Of a stretch of DNA of 64,000 nt, positions 50,518-59,046 are shown piece after piece. Source of the stretch: UBA1724 sp051884615 (GTDB lineage Bacteria; Verrucomicrobiota; Lentisphaeria; Oligosphaerales; Oligosphaeraceae); contig JBJEVT010000012.1 in assembly GCA_051884615.1 (NCBI GenBank), positions 1 to 64,000 on the forward strand, in the 5' to 3' direction. Position 1 is the stretch's first letter. Every line of letters begins with the position of its first letter. A program made the position numbers and the translations under genes. Below the pieces are notes generated by a model. That model did no database searches. It was not told where the DNA came from and saw only the letters and a list, made by a program, of their open reading frames with translations.

Positions 50518-51939
50518 ATGTTCACCTCCCTCTACCAAATCGCCAAAAACACCTTCCGGGAAAGCCTCCGGGAACCCATCTTCCTCCTGGTCCTGCTTTC
50601 CGCTCTGGTGCTCATCGGCCTCTATCCCATCCTCACCCTCTTCGTCTTCTTCGCCCAGGAAAAACTGGTGGTGGACAGCTCCATCGCCACCATGATGGTC
50701 TTCGGATGGGGACTGGCCATCATGATCGCCAGCAACTCCCTGAGCCGGGAAATCGACAACGGAATGGCGCTGCTCCTCCTCTCCAAGCCCGTCCAGCGCC
50801 CCGTCTTCATCATCGCCAAGATCGTGGGCGTCATGGCCGCCCTCACGGTCTTCTGCATCATCACCGGCACCGCCACCCTCCTCGCCCTCCGGGCGGCCAC
50901 GGACCAGTTCTGGATCGACAACTTCATGTTCTACGGGTATTTCGTGGTGCTCTTCCTGGCCCTGGCGGCCGCCGGCGGCTACAACTATGTGACCCGCTCC
51001 TCCTTCTGCAGCGCCGCCGTCTTCTCCCTGATGGCGGCTCTCCCCATCTTCGCCGTGGTGGGACACTTCAAGACCTCCGACGGCTCCCATGTGGGCCTCG
51101 CCTTCCGCGTGGTCCCCGCCCTCCTCCTGGTCCTCTTCTCCAGCTGGTCCATGGGCACCCTGGCCACCGCCCTCTCCACCCGCTTCCGCCTGGTCCCCAA
51201 TCTCCTCCTCTGCGGCGCGCTCTTCCTCCTGGGACTCATGAGCGACTATCTCATCGGACGGAACACCAAGGAACCCTGGCAGAGAACCCCGCCTCCCGGC
51301 AAGGAACCCCTCTGGGTGGCCCAATACGAGTTCACACCCCAGGAACGGGCCAACATCGAGGCCTGGAACGCCCCCGTCCTGGCGGAATCCATGGGGGATT
51401 TCGTGGTGTGGACGGACAACGCCGCCACCAGCGCCGTCCTGCCCGGCTCCCTGGGAGACGATCCCCAGGGCGCCTGGAAGGACGCCCAGGGCTGGAAGCA
51501 TGACGTGACCCAGCTGAAGGGCAGGGCCCAGAGAATGGCGGTCTACTCCGTGAAGGACGGCACCTGGCAATACCACTCCCTGGGGGACTATGCGGATTCC
51601 CGCCAGCAGCCCGACCAGCCGCGGGACGCCCTGGTCTTCCGGCGCTCCGTCAACCAGCCCAAGATCCCCTCCGGCGGCACCTTCCAAAGCCCGGTCCCCG
51701 CCCACGGAAACTGGATCGCCAACGCCTTCTACGCGGCCATCCCCAACTGGCAGCTCTTCTGGATGGCCGACGCCCTCTCCAGCCAGGATTTCGACTCCTC
51801 CGTGAACAACCGGGAGGCCTCCGTCCCCCCGGTCTACATGGGCTACAGCATCGCCTATGTCCTGGCCATGAACGCCATGCTGACTCTCCTGGCCATCCTC
51901 CTCTTCTGGGGACGGGAGGCAGGACGCCAGATGATCTGA
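50518..51939 (+). CDS. ABC-2 type transporter permease with large extracytoplasmic insert
   Basis: 473 aa. About five N-terminal helices match ABC-2 permeases (IAKNTFRESLREPIFLLVLLSA, NSLSREIDNGMALLLLSKPVQRPVFIIAK, the coupling-helix region). A ~200-residue soluble segment (about 245-435) sits between the fifth helix and the last helix, whose sequence is IAYVLAMNAMLTLLAILLFWGREAGRQMI. No ATPase gene is adjacent, so the partner is elsewhere. Substrate unknown. The ATG at 50518 has GAAGAG 3 nt upstream. Confidence 0.85.
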   Translation: MFTSLYQIAKNTFRESLREPIFLLVLLSALVLIGLYPILTLFVFFAQEKLVVDSSIATMMVFGWGLAIMIASNSLSREIDNGMALLLLSKPVQRPVFIIAKIVGVMAALTVFCIITGTATLLALRAATDQFWIDNFMFYGYFVVLFLALAAAGGYNYVTRSSFCSAAVFSLMAALPIFAVVGHFKTSDGSHVGLAFRVVPALLLVLFSSWSMGTLATALSTRFRLVPNLLLCGALFLLGLMSDYLIGRNTKEPWQRTPPPGKEPLWVAQYEFTPQERANIEAWNAPVLAESMGDFVVWTDNAATSAVLPGSLGDDPQGAWKDAQGWKHDVTQLKGRAQRMAVYSVKDGTWQYHSLGDYADSRQQPDQPRDALVFRRSVNQPKIPSGGTFQSPVPAHGNWIANAFYAAIPNWQLFWMADALSSQDFDSSVNNREASVPPVYMGYSIAYVLAMNAMLTLLAILLFWGREAGRQMI

Positions 51940-52130
51940 TTCCCCACTTCCTGCGCCGCCCCCACGGGCCGCCGCCTCTCCTTCTCCGCCTGGCTTGCCA
52001 GGCCCCCTCCCGCCCTCCTGTCACGGGGAGCGGCGCAAGGGGAGGGAGTCGCCGGGCCGGACGGGCGGCGCTTCCACGCCCCGGGAATCCCCCCGCGGCT
52101 TGCATCCCACGCCCTCTTCCCCCCCTCCTC

Positions 52131-53687
52131 ATGTCCGACGCGAATTTCTACCTCACGACTCCCATCTACTATGTGAACGACAAGCCCCATATCGGGCATG
52201 CCTACACCACCATCCTGGGAGACGTGCTTTCCCGTTGCCATCGGCTCCTGGGCGAGCCGGTCCATTTCCTCACGGGAACCGACGAGCATGGACAGAAGGT
52301 GGAGCAGGCGGCCCGGAAGAACGGCACCGATCCCCTGAGCCACTGCGACACCTATGTGAAACGCTTCCAGGATCTCTGGAAACGCCTGAATATCAGCAAC
52401 GACGATTTCATCCGCACCACCCAGCCCCGCCATGTGGTCGTGGTCCAGAAGATTCTCCAGGATCTGTGGGACAAGGGACTGATCTACCAGTCGGAATACG
52501 AGGGAAACTACTGCGTGGGGTGCGAACGCTACTTCACCGACAAGGATCTGAAGGACGGATGCTGTCCCGACTGCGGCCGCAAGGTGGACACCCTGGTGGA
52601 GAAAAACTACTTCTTCCGCATGAGCGCCTATCAGCAGCGCCTCATCGACTACATCAACGCCAATCCCGATTTCATCCGCCCCGCCAATCGACGCCAGGAA
52701 ACCCTGGGGTTCCTGAAACAACCCCTGGACGACCTCTGCATCTCCCGCTCCAAAACCCGGCTGAACTGGGGCATCGAACTCCCCTTCGACCACGACTATG
52801 TGACCTACGTCTGGTTCGACGCCCTGGTGAACTACATCTCGGCCGTGGGCTATCTGGCGGACGACCAGGCCTTCCAGACTTGGTGGCCCGCCAATTTCCA
52901 CCTCATCGGAAAGGACATCCTCACCACCCATACGGTCTACTGGCCCACCATGCTCATGGCCATGGGACTCCCCCTCCCCAAGACGGTCTTCGCCCACGGC
53001 TGGTGGCTCCTGGCCGACCAGAAAATGTCCAAGTCCGTGGGCAATGTGGTCAATCCCATGGACATGGCGGACAAATACGGGGTGGATGCCCTCCGCTATT
53101 TCCTCATGGCGGCCATGTCCCTGGGACAGGACGCCAATTTCTCCGAGGAGGCCTTCGTCACCCGCTACAACGCGGACCTGGCCAACAATCTGGGAAATCT
53201 CCTCTCCCGGATGTGCACCATGGTGGCGAAAAATCTCCAGGGAAGCCTTCCCCCGGCCCATGAACCCCGGCAGGAGGAAAAGGAGATGGTGGATGCCTGC
53301 CAGAACGCCGTCGCCGCCTGGGAAGCCGCCATCCGCAATATGCAGCTGGACCGGGGACTGGCGGAAATCATGGGCGCCGTCGCCGCCACCAATCGATACT
53401 TCGACGCCATGAAACCCTGGACCATGGCAAAGGCCGGAGACCTGGAGGGCCTGGGACGGGTCCTGAGGCATACCGCCGAGGCCCTCCGCGTGGTCAGCGG
53501 ACTCCTCTATCCCGTCATGCCCACCAAGATGGCGGAACTCCGGCAGGCCATCGGCATCCCCGCGGAAGAAGTGGTCCCCACCATGAAGAATCTGGGGCAC
53601 TGGAACCTCCTCGCGGAAGGCGCCCAGGTTCAGCCCATCCCCGGCTCCCTCTTCCCCAGAATTAAGTGGGAACCTCCCCAGGCGTGA
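52131..53687 (+). CDS. metG: Methionyl-tRNA synthetase
   Basis: A 518-aa class I synthetase charging tRNA-Met. YYVNDKPHIGHAY contains the HIGH-type site, and ADQKMSKSVGN is the KMSKS loop. A zinc knuckle reads CVGCERYF...CCPDCG. The C-terminal dimer domain (EMAP-like) is absent, which is common for this shorter form. The anticodon domain follows KMSKS (NMQLDRGLAEIMGAV). A -10-like box is not obvious; the gene is followed 50 nt later by tRNA-Ala. Confidence 0.97.
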   Translation: MSDANFYLTTPIYYVNDKPHIGHAYTTILGDVLSRCHRLLGEPVHFLTGTDEHGQKVEQAARKNGTDPLSHCDTYVKRFQDLWKRLNISNDDFIRTTQPRHVVVVQKILQDLWDKGLIYQSEYEGNYCVGCERYFTDKDLKDGCCPDCGRKVDTLVEKNYFFRMSAYQQRLIDYINANPDFIRPANRRQETLGFLKQPLDDLCISRSKTRLNWGIELPFDHDYVTYVWFDALVNYISAVGYLADDQAFQTWWPANFHLIGKDILTTHTVYWPTMLMAMGLPLPKTVFAHGWWLLADQKMSKSVGNVVNPMDMADKYGVDALRYFLMAAMSLGQDANFSEEAFVTRYNADLANNLGNLLSRMCTMVAKNLQGSLPPAHEPRQEEKEMVDACQNAVAAWEAAIRNMQLDRGLAEIMGAVAATNRYFDAMKPWTMAKAGDLEGLGRVLRHTAEALRVVSGLLYPVMPTKMAELRQAIGIPAEEVVPTMKNLGHWNLLAEGAQVQPIPGSLFPRIKWEPPQA

Positions 53688-53737
53688 CTTGAAATCTCCC
53701 TGGAAATGGTTATCTTAACCGCCGTTTCTCTCATCCA

Positions 53738-53814
53738 GGGGCTTTAGCTCAGTTGGCTAGAGCGATACGTTCGCAACGTATAGGCCAGGGGTTCGAATCC
53801 CCTAAGCTCCACCA
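53738..53814 (+). tRNA. tRNA-Ala(CGC)
   Basis: A 77-nt cloverleaf with encoded CCA. Acceptor GGGGCTT pairs with AAGCTCC, giving the G3-U70 wobble pair that identifies alanine tRNAs. The anticodon stem ATACG/CGTAT closes TTCGCAA, anticodon CGC. T-arm GGGGTTCGAATCCCC. It begins 50 bp after metG. Confidence 0.97.
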
Positions 53815-53824
53815 GTTTCAAAAG

Positions 53825-53861
53825 ACGCCTGTGAAAGTCCGCTGCTTTCATAGGCGTTTTT
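53825..53861 (+). terminator. Strong hairpin after tRNA-Ala
   Basis: ACGCCTGTGAAAG pairs with CTTTCATAGGCGT (one G-U) across a 6-nt loop and is followed by five T's (TTTTTC). A standard intrinsic terminator for the tRNA transcript. Confidence 0.88.
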
Positions 53862-54176
53862 CTTTTGCCGCAAGTGCCGTGACTTATTCCACTTGCGGCT
53901 TTTTGCCATCCGCCCCAAGCGCGGGGGGGGGACTGTGCGCCGAAGGCGTCGCGCCCTTCGAGAATGAGGCAGCGGGCTGCTTGTCGTGGGCCTGCGCGGG
54001 GGGATTCGCTCTCCACGGTTTCAGCGTCTACCTTACGGTGATAGAGCTGGGGGGGGGGATTCGTGGAAGACGCCGAGCAGGTGGCTGGACATATGGCGTT
54101 CGCTCCGACTCTCGGCATGGTACTCTTCCGTCGGGATGGAAAGGGGGGGTGGGGATTTCCATTGCAGTGACCATTG

Positions 54177-54305
54177 TTAGCGGCTTCTCTGACGACCGGC
54201 CACGCCCCTGACCGGCGTGGGAGCCGAGACGCTCTTGGCGTTGGCGTAGTCGCGCGCGACACCAAGCGTCTCGCCTGCGGCGACATAGAACATTGCGTCC
54301 TGCAT
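54177..54305 (-). CDS. Short open frame, possible small protein or gene remnant
   Basis: 42 aa beginning MQDAMFYVAAGETLGVARD and ending in an Arg-rich tail. The ATG has an AAGGGAG 11 nt upstream, better than chance, and the N-terminus has protein-like composition. Its C-terminal half looks degraded. No family recognised. It lies in the decaying stretch between tRNA-Ala and the nuclease gene. It may be noise. Confidence 0.3.
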   Translation of the reverse strand: MQDAMFYVAAGETLGVARDYANAKSVSAPTPVRGVAGRQRSR

Positions 54306-54397
54306 GACGTATTTCTCTCCCTTGGGAAGTTAAATTTGCTTTCTTCTGGTTTACCTTATGACAAAGACCGGACAACCCTCAACCCAATGCCCCCCTG

Positions 54398-55279
54398 ATG
54401 AGCAATAGGCAAGACATTCTCAGACAAATCGAAGCCCTGGAGATTTCCAGGAAGCTGCTCGATGACGAAATCGCCCAGGAGAAAGCCTCGCTTGAGCAGA
54501 TGGACGCAAAACTCGAAGCAGCCTGGCGGGAGAATCCCTATGTCCAGGACAGAACCACCAGACGCCTTGCCGAATATTTTCGCACTCTGGGCTATTCTAT
54601 CGTCAGTCTGCTGACGAAGGCGCCAGACAATTCCTGCTATGCCATATCCAAGCAGATTTGGAATGGGCGAGGCGTCATGGTTCCCTTTCTTCAATGTCTG
54701 CACCAGTCGGGCGCGAAAGAGTTTGAGTACCCCATTGCCGAACTGTCTGGCACGGACAAGACCGACCTGCTGAATCTCTGCAGGAGAATGCAGGACAGCG
54801 GCTGGCTCGGTTTCCGCAACGTCAAAGGCGTCCTCCATGTCAGGGCGACCTTTCCCAAGACCTTGAGGAACTTTCCCAATGGCGGCTGGACTGAAGAGGC
54901 AAACCGCTATCTCATCAAGAAGGTTCTGTCCGACTATTCGGCCAAACACAGAATCAAGTATCGTGTCTTCTGGGATGTCAAGCTGAAGCTGCTGGAGTCT
55001 GAAAAGGACAATCTCAACGACATGCAGCTGGATATCGTGGCGCAGATTAACGACCGCTTCTATGTCTTCGAGACGAAATCGGGGGCGCTTCCCTGCATCC
55101 GGGATTGGGTTGCGCGTGCCGAGATTTTCAACCAGAACGGCAACCGCTTCATCACCTGCTGCCTGGATTCGGAGGCTAATCACAAGTATTTCAGGCCATA
55201 TCGTCTCATGGCTCTGGAACGGCTTGAAACGCAATTCACCGAACTTCTTGACCGAGATTTCCCCCAGGCCGACAATTGA
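54398..55279 (+). CDS. Card1/DUF1887-like PD-(D/E)xK nuclease lacking a CARF domain
   Basis: 293 aa. Residues 1-45 are a coiled coil, about 50-150 an alpha/beta or winged-helix-like region, and about 155-290 a nuclease domain. The latter has FPNGGWTEEANRYLIKK (E166/E167), NDMQLDIVAQIND (D212) and FYVFETKSG (E225-x-K227), the motif order E, D, ExK of PD-(D/E)xK enzymes. The GGWxEE...LDIV...ExKxG pattern is that of the C-terminal domain of DUF1887/Card1, cyclic-oligoadenylate nucleases of type III CRISPR. The CARF sensor is not present, and no CRISPR array is in the window. It stands alone among degraded sequences and is likely an accessory defence nuclease. Function is inferred. Confidence 0.7.
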   Translation: MSNRQDILRQIEALEISRKLLDDEIAQEKASLEQMDAKLEAAWRENPYVQDRTTRRLAEYFRTLGYSIVSLLTKAPDNSCYAISKQIWNGRGVMVPFLQCLHQSGAKEFEYPIAELSGTDKTDLLNLCRRMQDSGWLGFRNVKGVLHVRATFPKTLRNFPNGGWTEEANRYLIKKVLSDYSAKHRIKYRVFWDVKLKLLESEKDNLNDMQLDIVAQINDRFYVFETKSGALPCIRDWVARAEIFNQNGNRFITCCLDSEANHKYFRPYRLMALERLETQFTELLDRDFPQADN

Positions 55280-55350
55280 CCGCCGTCTTCCCCGAACTCT
55301 GGCCAGCCGTCCGCGTTTCCTTTCTGATTGCATTCAGGCGTTCCCCGGCG

Positions 55351-55635
55351 TCAGAACGCTCTCCTTCTCCACTCCCTCCAATCCCCGCCAGGGATCACCT
55401 TCGCCTCCTCCGGCAGCCGGTTCATGACGTACACCCACGCCTCGACAGTCTCGCCGCCCAGACGTGCCTGGACTCGCTCCCGCCGGTAGAGGCACGGACA
55501 GCCCTCCAGCTGGTCCATCCGTGCGAACGTGGCGCCCATGACAGCGGGCTGCTTGTCGTGCCCTTCCACGGTTCGCTCTCCGTTGTTGTAGTCCTCAAGG
55601 TATTCGGTCGTGAGTTGGCGTCGTCGCCCTCCACG
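55351..55635 (-). pseudogene. Remnant of a gamma-glutamylcyclotransferase (AIG2)-like gene
   Basis: An open minus-strand stretch reads LTTEYLEDYNNGERTVEG, then ATFARMDQLEGCPCLYRRERV and WVYVMNRLPEEAKVIPGGDW. The LEGxPxLYRRERV...AWVYV...GDW order is that of the C-terminal half of GGCT/AIG2 proteins. The N-terminal half (the YGTL strand and catalytic Glu region) is missing, and upstream sequence is open only in other frames, broken by stops. So it is a truncated, frameshifted gene. A related fragment (LYHRKVDAETVE) occurs on the minus strand near 54030. Confidence 0.55.
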
Positions 55636-56282
55636 TCAGTCAGGAGATGACGTGGACGATGCTGTTGACTTCCTTGCGGATGTTGACCAGGTGCGCCTTC
55701 TGGGCGATGACCCTCAGCTGCTCCCGGTGTCCGCCCAGTGCTTGTTGCGGTTCTGCCTTGCGTGAGCTGGCAGGTGAGTTCGTACTTCATGGTGTTGTCT
55801 TCGTGTCTGCGGGGGGGGCTTGTGCATCTCGTTCTTGGTACGCTGCTTAATAAGCCATCACTTTGGAGTTCATCCAAACGGTATTGCCTTTATTCTCAAG
55901 TATTTCTGAAGATTCTTCCGACAACACCGTGCCGCAGGGATAGACGAGAATCCTCGGGCATGAAAGCTGTCGGGATTCCCGGGGGGGGGCGTTTCCCCCA
56001 GGGAATGCCGCCCTTGTCACGGCATCTGCACAGGTCTATCCCCATCCCCGGATGCCACGGGCGGTTCGTCCAGGGCAGAGGGTTTCGTTTGCCAGGGGGG
56101 CATCGCCATGTTCTGCGGAACTCCCGATTCTTGCGCTTGCTCTCTTCCCCCCCCCTGCGGCGCTCCCCGCCACGTCTTCCGGCAAGCGCAGTTTTCCGTC
56201 ACCCGCGCAGGACGACCTCCCTGGCCACATTATCTTATCCCGGAAGCCCCAAAGGCCGAAAAGTCCCCCTTGAATCAGACCT
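55636..56282. other. Degraded intergenic DNA; no intact gene
   Basis: Short protein-like fragments occur on the minus strand in different frames (for example QKAHLVNIRKEVNSIVHVIS near 55680, and MKYELTCQL near 55780), consistent with a frameshifted gene. G-runs of 8-9 occur near 55810 and 55985. Near 56000-56280 I see only the leader of the GH32 gene. Confidence 0.45.
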
Positions 56283-57929
56283 ATGACCACCTCCCGGAAG
56301 ATACTGTTGAAAATCGAGAAATCCTGGTTGCTGCTGCCGGTGTCGGAGTCGGCGGCAGAGTGTTGTGTCAGGCTGTCGGACGCCTCGGGGCATGCGGTCA
56401 GGATGCCGTTCACGGCGGCGCTGTCGAGGGAGCCGCAGACATGGGCGCCCCTGCCGGTGGGCGCCTGGACGGGCCAGACGCTGGAGCTGACGGCCGAGAC
56501 GACCAGCGAGGGGCAGGCTCTGCCGGAGCTGGCCGCGCTTCCGTGGGCGCAGCGCGACACGCCCTATGCGGACCAGGCGCCGTACGGCGAGCCGCTGCGT
56601 CCGTCCCTCCATTTCAGCGCCCCCTATGGCTGGCTGAACGATCCGAACGGCCTGACCTTCTTCAACGGCGAATACCATCTGTTCTACCAGCACAACCCCT
56701 TCGGCACACGCTGGGGCAACATGCACTGGGGACACGCCACCTCCACCGACCTCTTCTCCTGGACGGACTGGGGCGACGTCCTCGAACCCGACGAGCTAGG
56801 CACCGTCTTCTCCGGCTCCGCCTTCGTCGACGAGACCAACGAATATGGCCTGGGCGAACTTCGCGCGCAGCCCACCCTCATCCTCGTCTTCACCGCCGCC
56901 GGCAACCCCTTCACCCAATGCCTCGCCTGGTCCCAGGACGGACGCACCTTCAAACGCTACGAGGGAAACCCCGTCATCCCCAACCTGACTCCCGAAGACC
57001 GCGACCCCAAGCTCTTCCTCCAGGACCCCGACGGAACCGCGCACCTCGCCCTCTACACCCGGCATGACGGCGCACCCCACTCCATCACCTTCTTCGCCTC
57101 CCCCGATCTCCGCTCCTGGAGCGTCACCGGCGAGATCCAGGGCGATGACCAGGCCTTCCTCTACGAGTGCCCCGACTGCTTCCCGCTCCGCACCCCCGGC
57201 GGCAACACCTACTGGGTCCTATTCGCAGCCAACGGCGAATACGCCATCGGGCAGTTCGACGGCCAGACCTTCCGAGCCGAATACACCCACCTTCGCACCA
57301 TCCGGGGCGACGTCATGTACGCCGCCCAGACCTTCAACCATCTCCCCTCCGACCGACGTCTCCTCATCGGCTGGCTCCGGGCGCCCGCCCCCGGCATGCC
57401 CTTCAGCCAGTGCATGTCCGTCCCCATGGACCTCTCCCTCGTGGAGACCCCCGACGGCCCGCGCCTCGCCTACCGTCTCGCCCCCGAAATTCGCCAGCTC
57501 CGGAAAGACGACCGCAGTCCGGAGCAGCCCGCCATCCTCCCGTGCGCCATCAGGCCCGGCGAGCCCGTCTCCCTCCGCGCCTACGACATTCCCTCCCTCT
57601 ACGACATCTCCTTCCTCCCCTCTTCCGACGCGGTCGTCGAGCTCCGGCTCCAGGGCGTGACCCTCTGCCTCGACCTCCCCAACCGCACCATCACCGCCAA
57701 CGGAAAGACCCTCCCCTGGAACCTCTGTCCCGGCATGGTGAAACTCACCCTCGTCATTGACCGGACCACCCTGGAGCTTTTCGCCTCCGACGGCCTGGAC
57801 TACGCCGCCATCGCCGCCATCATGGCTCCCGGAACTCCCGCCTTCTCCGTCCTCGAGGGCACCGTGGAGAACCTTGTCGCCACGTTCACTCCCCTCCGGT
57901 CGCCACGCCTTTCCACGAACCGCAAGTAG
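56283..57929 (+). CDS. GH32 fructan/sucrose hydrolase (levanase or beta-fructofuranosidase)
   Basis: 548 aa, no signal peptide. The five-bladed GH32 catalytic domain begins near residue 113: GWLNDPNG with the nucleophile Asp (about D119), FSGSA, the RDPK stabiliser motif (about 240), and YECPD with the acid/base Glu (about 292). A C-terminal beta-sandwich follows (VELRLQGVTLCLDLPNRT, LTLVIDRTTLELFASDG). About 100 N-terminal residues precede the catalytic domain, possibly a small sugar-binding domain. It likely works on imported fructo-oligosaccharides or sucrose. A terminator follows directly. No transporter or regulator is adjacent. Confidence 0.93.
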   Translation: MTTSRKILLKIEKSWLLLPVSESAAECCVRLSDASGHAVRMPFTAALSREPQTWAPLPVGAWTGQTLELTAETTSEGQALPELAALPWAQRDTPYADQAPYGEPLRPSLHFSAPYGWLNDPNGLTFFNGEYHLFYQHNPFGTRWGNMHWGHATSTDLFSWTDWGDVLEPDELGTVFSGSAFVDETNEYGLGELRAQPTLILVFTAAGNPFTQCLAWSQDGRTFKRYEGNPVIPNLTPEDRDPKLFLQDPDGTAHLALYTRHDGAPHSITFFASPDLRSWSVTGEIQGDDQAFLYECPDCFPLRTPGGNTYWVLFAANGEYAIGQFDGQTFRAEYTHLRTIRGDVMYAAQTFNHLPSDRRLLIGWLRAPAPGMPFSQCMSVPMDLSLVETPDGPRLAYRLAPEIRQLRKDDRSPEQPAILPCAIRPGEPVSLRAYDIPSLYDISFLPSSDAVVELRLQGVTLCLDLPNRTITANGKTLPWNLCPGMVKLTLVIDRTTLELFASDGLDYAAIAAIMAPGTPAFSVLEGTVENLVATFTPLRSPRLSTNRK

Positions 57930-57975
57930 ACCTCCCTTCAGGCTGAACGCAAGGCGTTCCCCCGTTTGCCCCGCC

Positions 57976-58016
57976 ACGAGCCCGACGGCAATTCCCGCCG
58001 GGCTCGTTTCGTTTTT
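57976..58016 (+). terminator. Terminator after the GH32 gene
   Basis: ACGAGCCCG pairs with CGGGCTCGT, extended by an imperfect inner stem, followed by TTTCGTTTTT. It lies 46 nt after the GH32 stop. Confidence 0.88.
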
Positions 58017-58035
58017 GCCTATCCTCTTGGTTCCT

Positions 58036-58668
58036 TCACTTCGAGGGTGGCGTCATTCTTTTCACCATCTTTATCATGAGATTCGTCTGCCGCATGGTGT
58101 GGAAATGCATTTCCGCAACATACACTATGAGCTGCTCAAAACCAGAAATGATCATCGCAAGAATGATGGACGCTATGAGCGCTCCAATGGCAATGCCAAC
58201 AAAAAAACCATTTCCTGCCGTTACAAACACAGCAAGGGAAGCAAGAAAAACCATACCTCCACCGATGAGTATCAAATAGGCGAGAATATGCAATAGCACT
58301 GCAAGGGTTGGGGTGGAATATGGTTTTTCCGGGAATTCTTTGAGTTCTTCTCCAGGAACAGAACCTTCTTTTTTGGGGATGCCGGACTTTTCCGCTGGAT
58401 TTATGTCCCCAGCCCCCGTTGGCTCTTCCTTTTTGTCATGGTTTTCTTCTTTTTCCCTGGGTTCCTCCCCTGCGGGTTGTTCAGCCTGGGGGACGGGATT
58501 CACGGGAGGATTCTGTGGGGGCGCCTTCACCTCCGTTTCCGCATCGATGACGGAGAGGTCCAGTTTGAATTGTTCTCCTCATTCAGGACATTCCACAGTG
58601 GCACCTTCGACAAATTCGTCGATGATGTCCTTGAAACCACAGGAGGGGCAAATGATACTGGTTTTCAT
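58036..58668 (-). CDS. Zinc-ribbon membrane protein interrupted by an in-frame UGA at an expected cysteine
   Basis: The ATG at 58668 has a strong AAAGGAG 6 nt upstream and reads MKTSIICPSCGFKDII... to ATVECPE, then codon 30 is TGA, then GEQFKLDLSV. The reading frame continues without another stop to 58036, giving about 210 codons. A zinc ribbon needs CPxC here, so the UGA replaces the fourth ligand Cys (CPSC then CPE-UGA-GEQF). After a Pro/Glu/Lys-rich linker come two or three membrane helices (LAVLLHILAYLILIGGG, FVGIAIGALIASIILAMII) and a short cytoplasmic tail. Options are a fresh nonsense mutation (pseudogene), translation restart at a GTG at 58530, or selenocysteine insertion: GGAGA right after the UGA can pair with UCUCC 17 nt on. 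I favour a mutation or an unusual recoding event over any certainty. Confidence 0.6.
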
Positions 58669-58872
58669 GATTTTCTCCTTTGGGGATCGTCGGGGAGGCG
58701 GATTTCCCAATTCTTCGTGGCTTTCTCACATTCGTCAGACAACAGTTGGGAATATACCATGTTCCTTTGTCTTTCGGAAACAGAATAAGTGATTAATTTT
58801 GTTGAAAATGTCTGCTTTCTTTTTGTGCGGATTGCGGAATCTTCCTTTTTCCCATTGTCGCGGGCAGGGGAT

Positions 58873-58899
58873 TTGAAAATTGGCAGAGAGGCTTATAGT
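58873..58899 (+). promoter_or_regulatory. Promoter of the zinc-ribbon/DUF2752/TM2 gene group
   Basis: -35 TTGAAA at 58873-58878 and -10 TATAGT at 58894-58899 with a 15-bp spacer. The start of the first gene is at 59047, giving a leader of about 140 nt. Confidence 0.6.
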
Positions 58900-59046
58900 A
58901 TGGGCGAACTTTTCCTCCATGTTTGCTTTTTGGGGGGCAGGGTGGTTTCCCCTGGGGCGTTCCCGGGGCGAGGTGTCCCGTGTTTGAATTTTTCCGTCCC
59001 TGATTCTGTGACGTCGGGGTTGGGCGATGCCTTGAGACGAGGAGAT

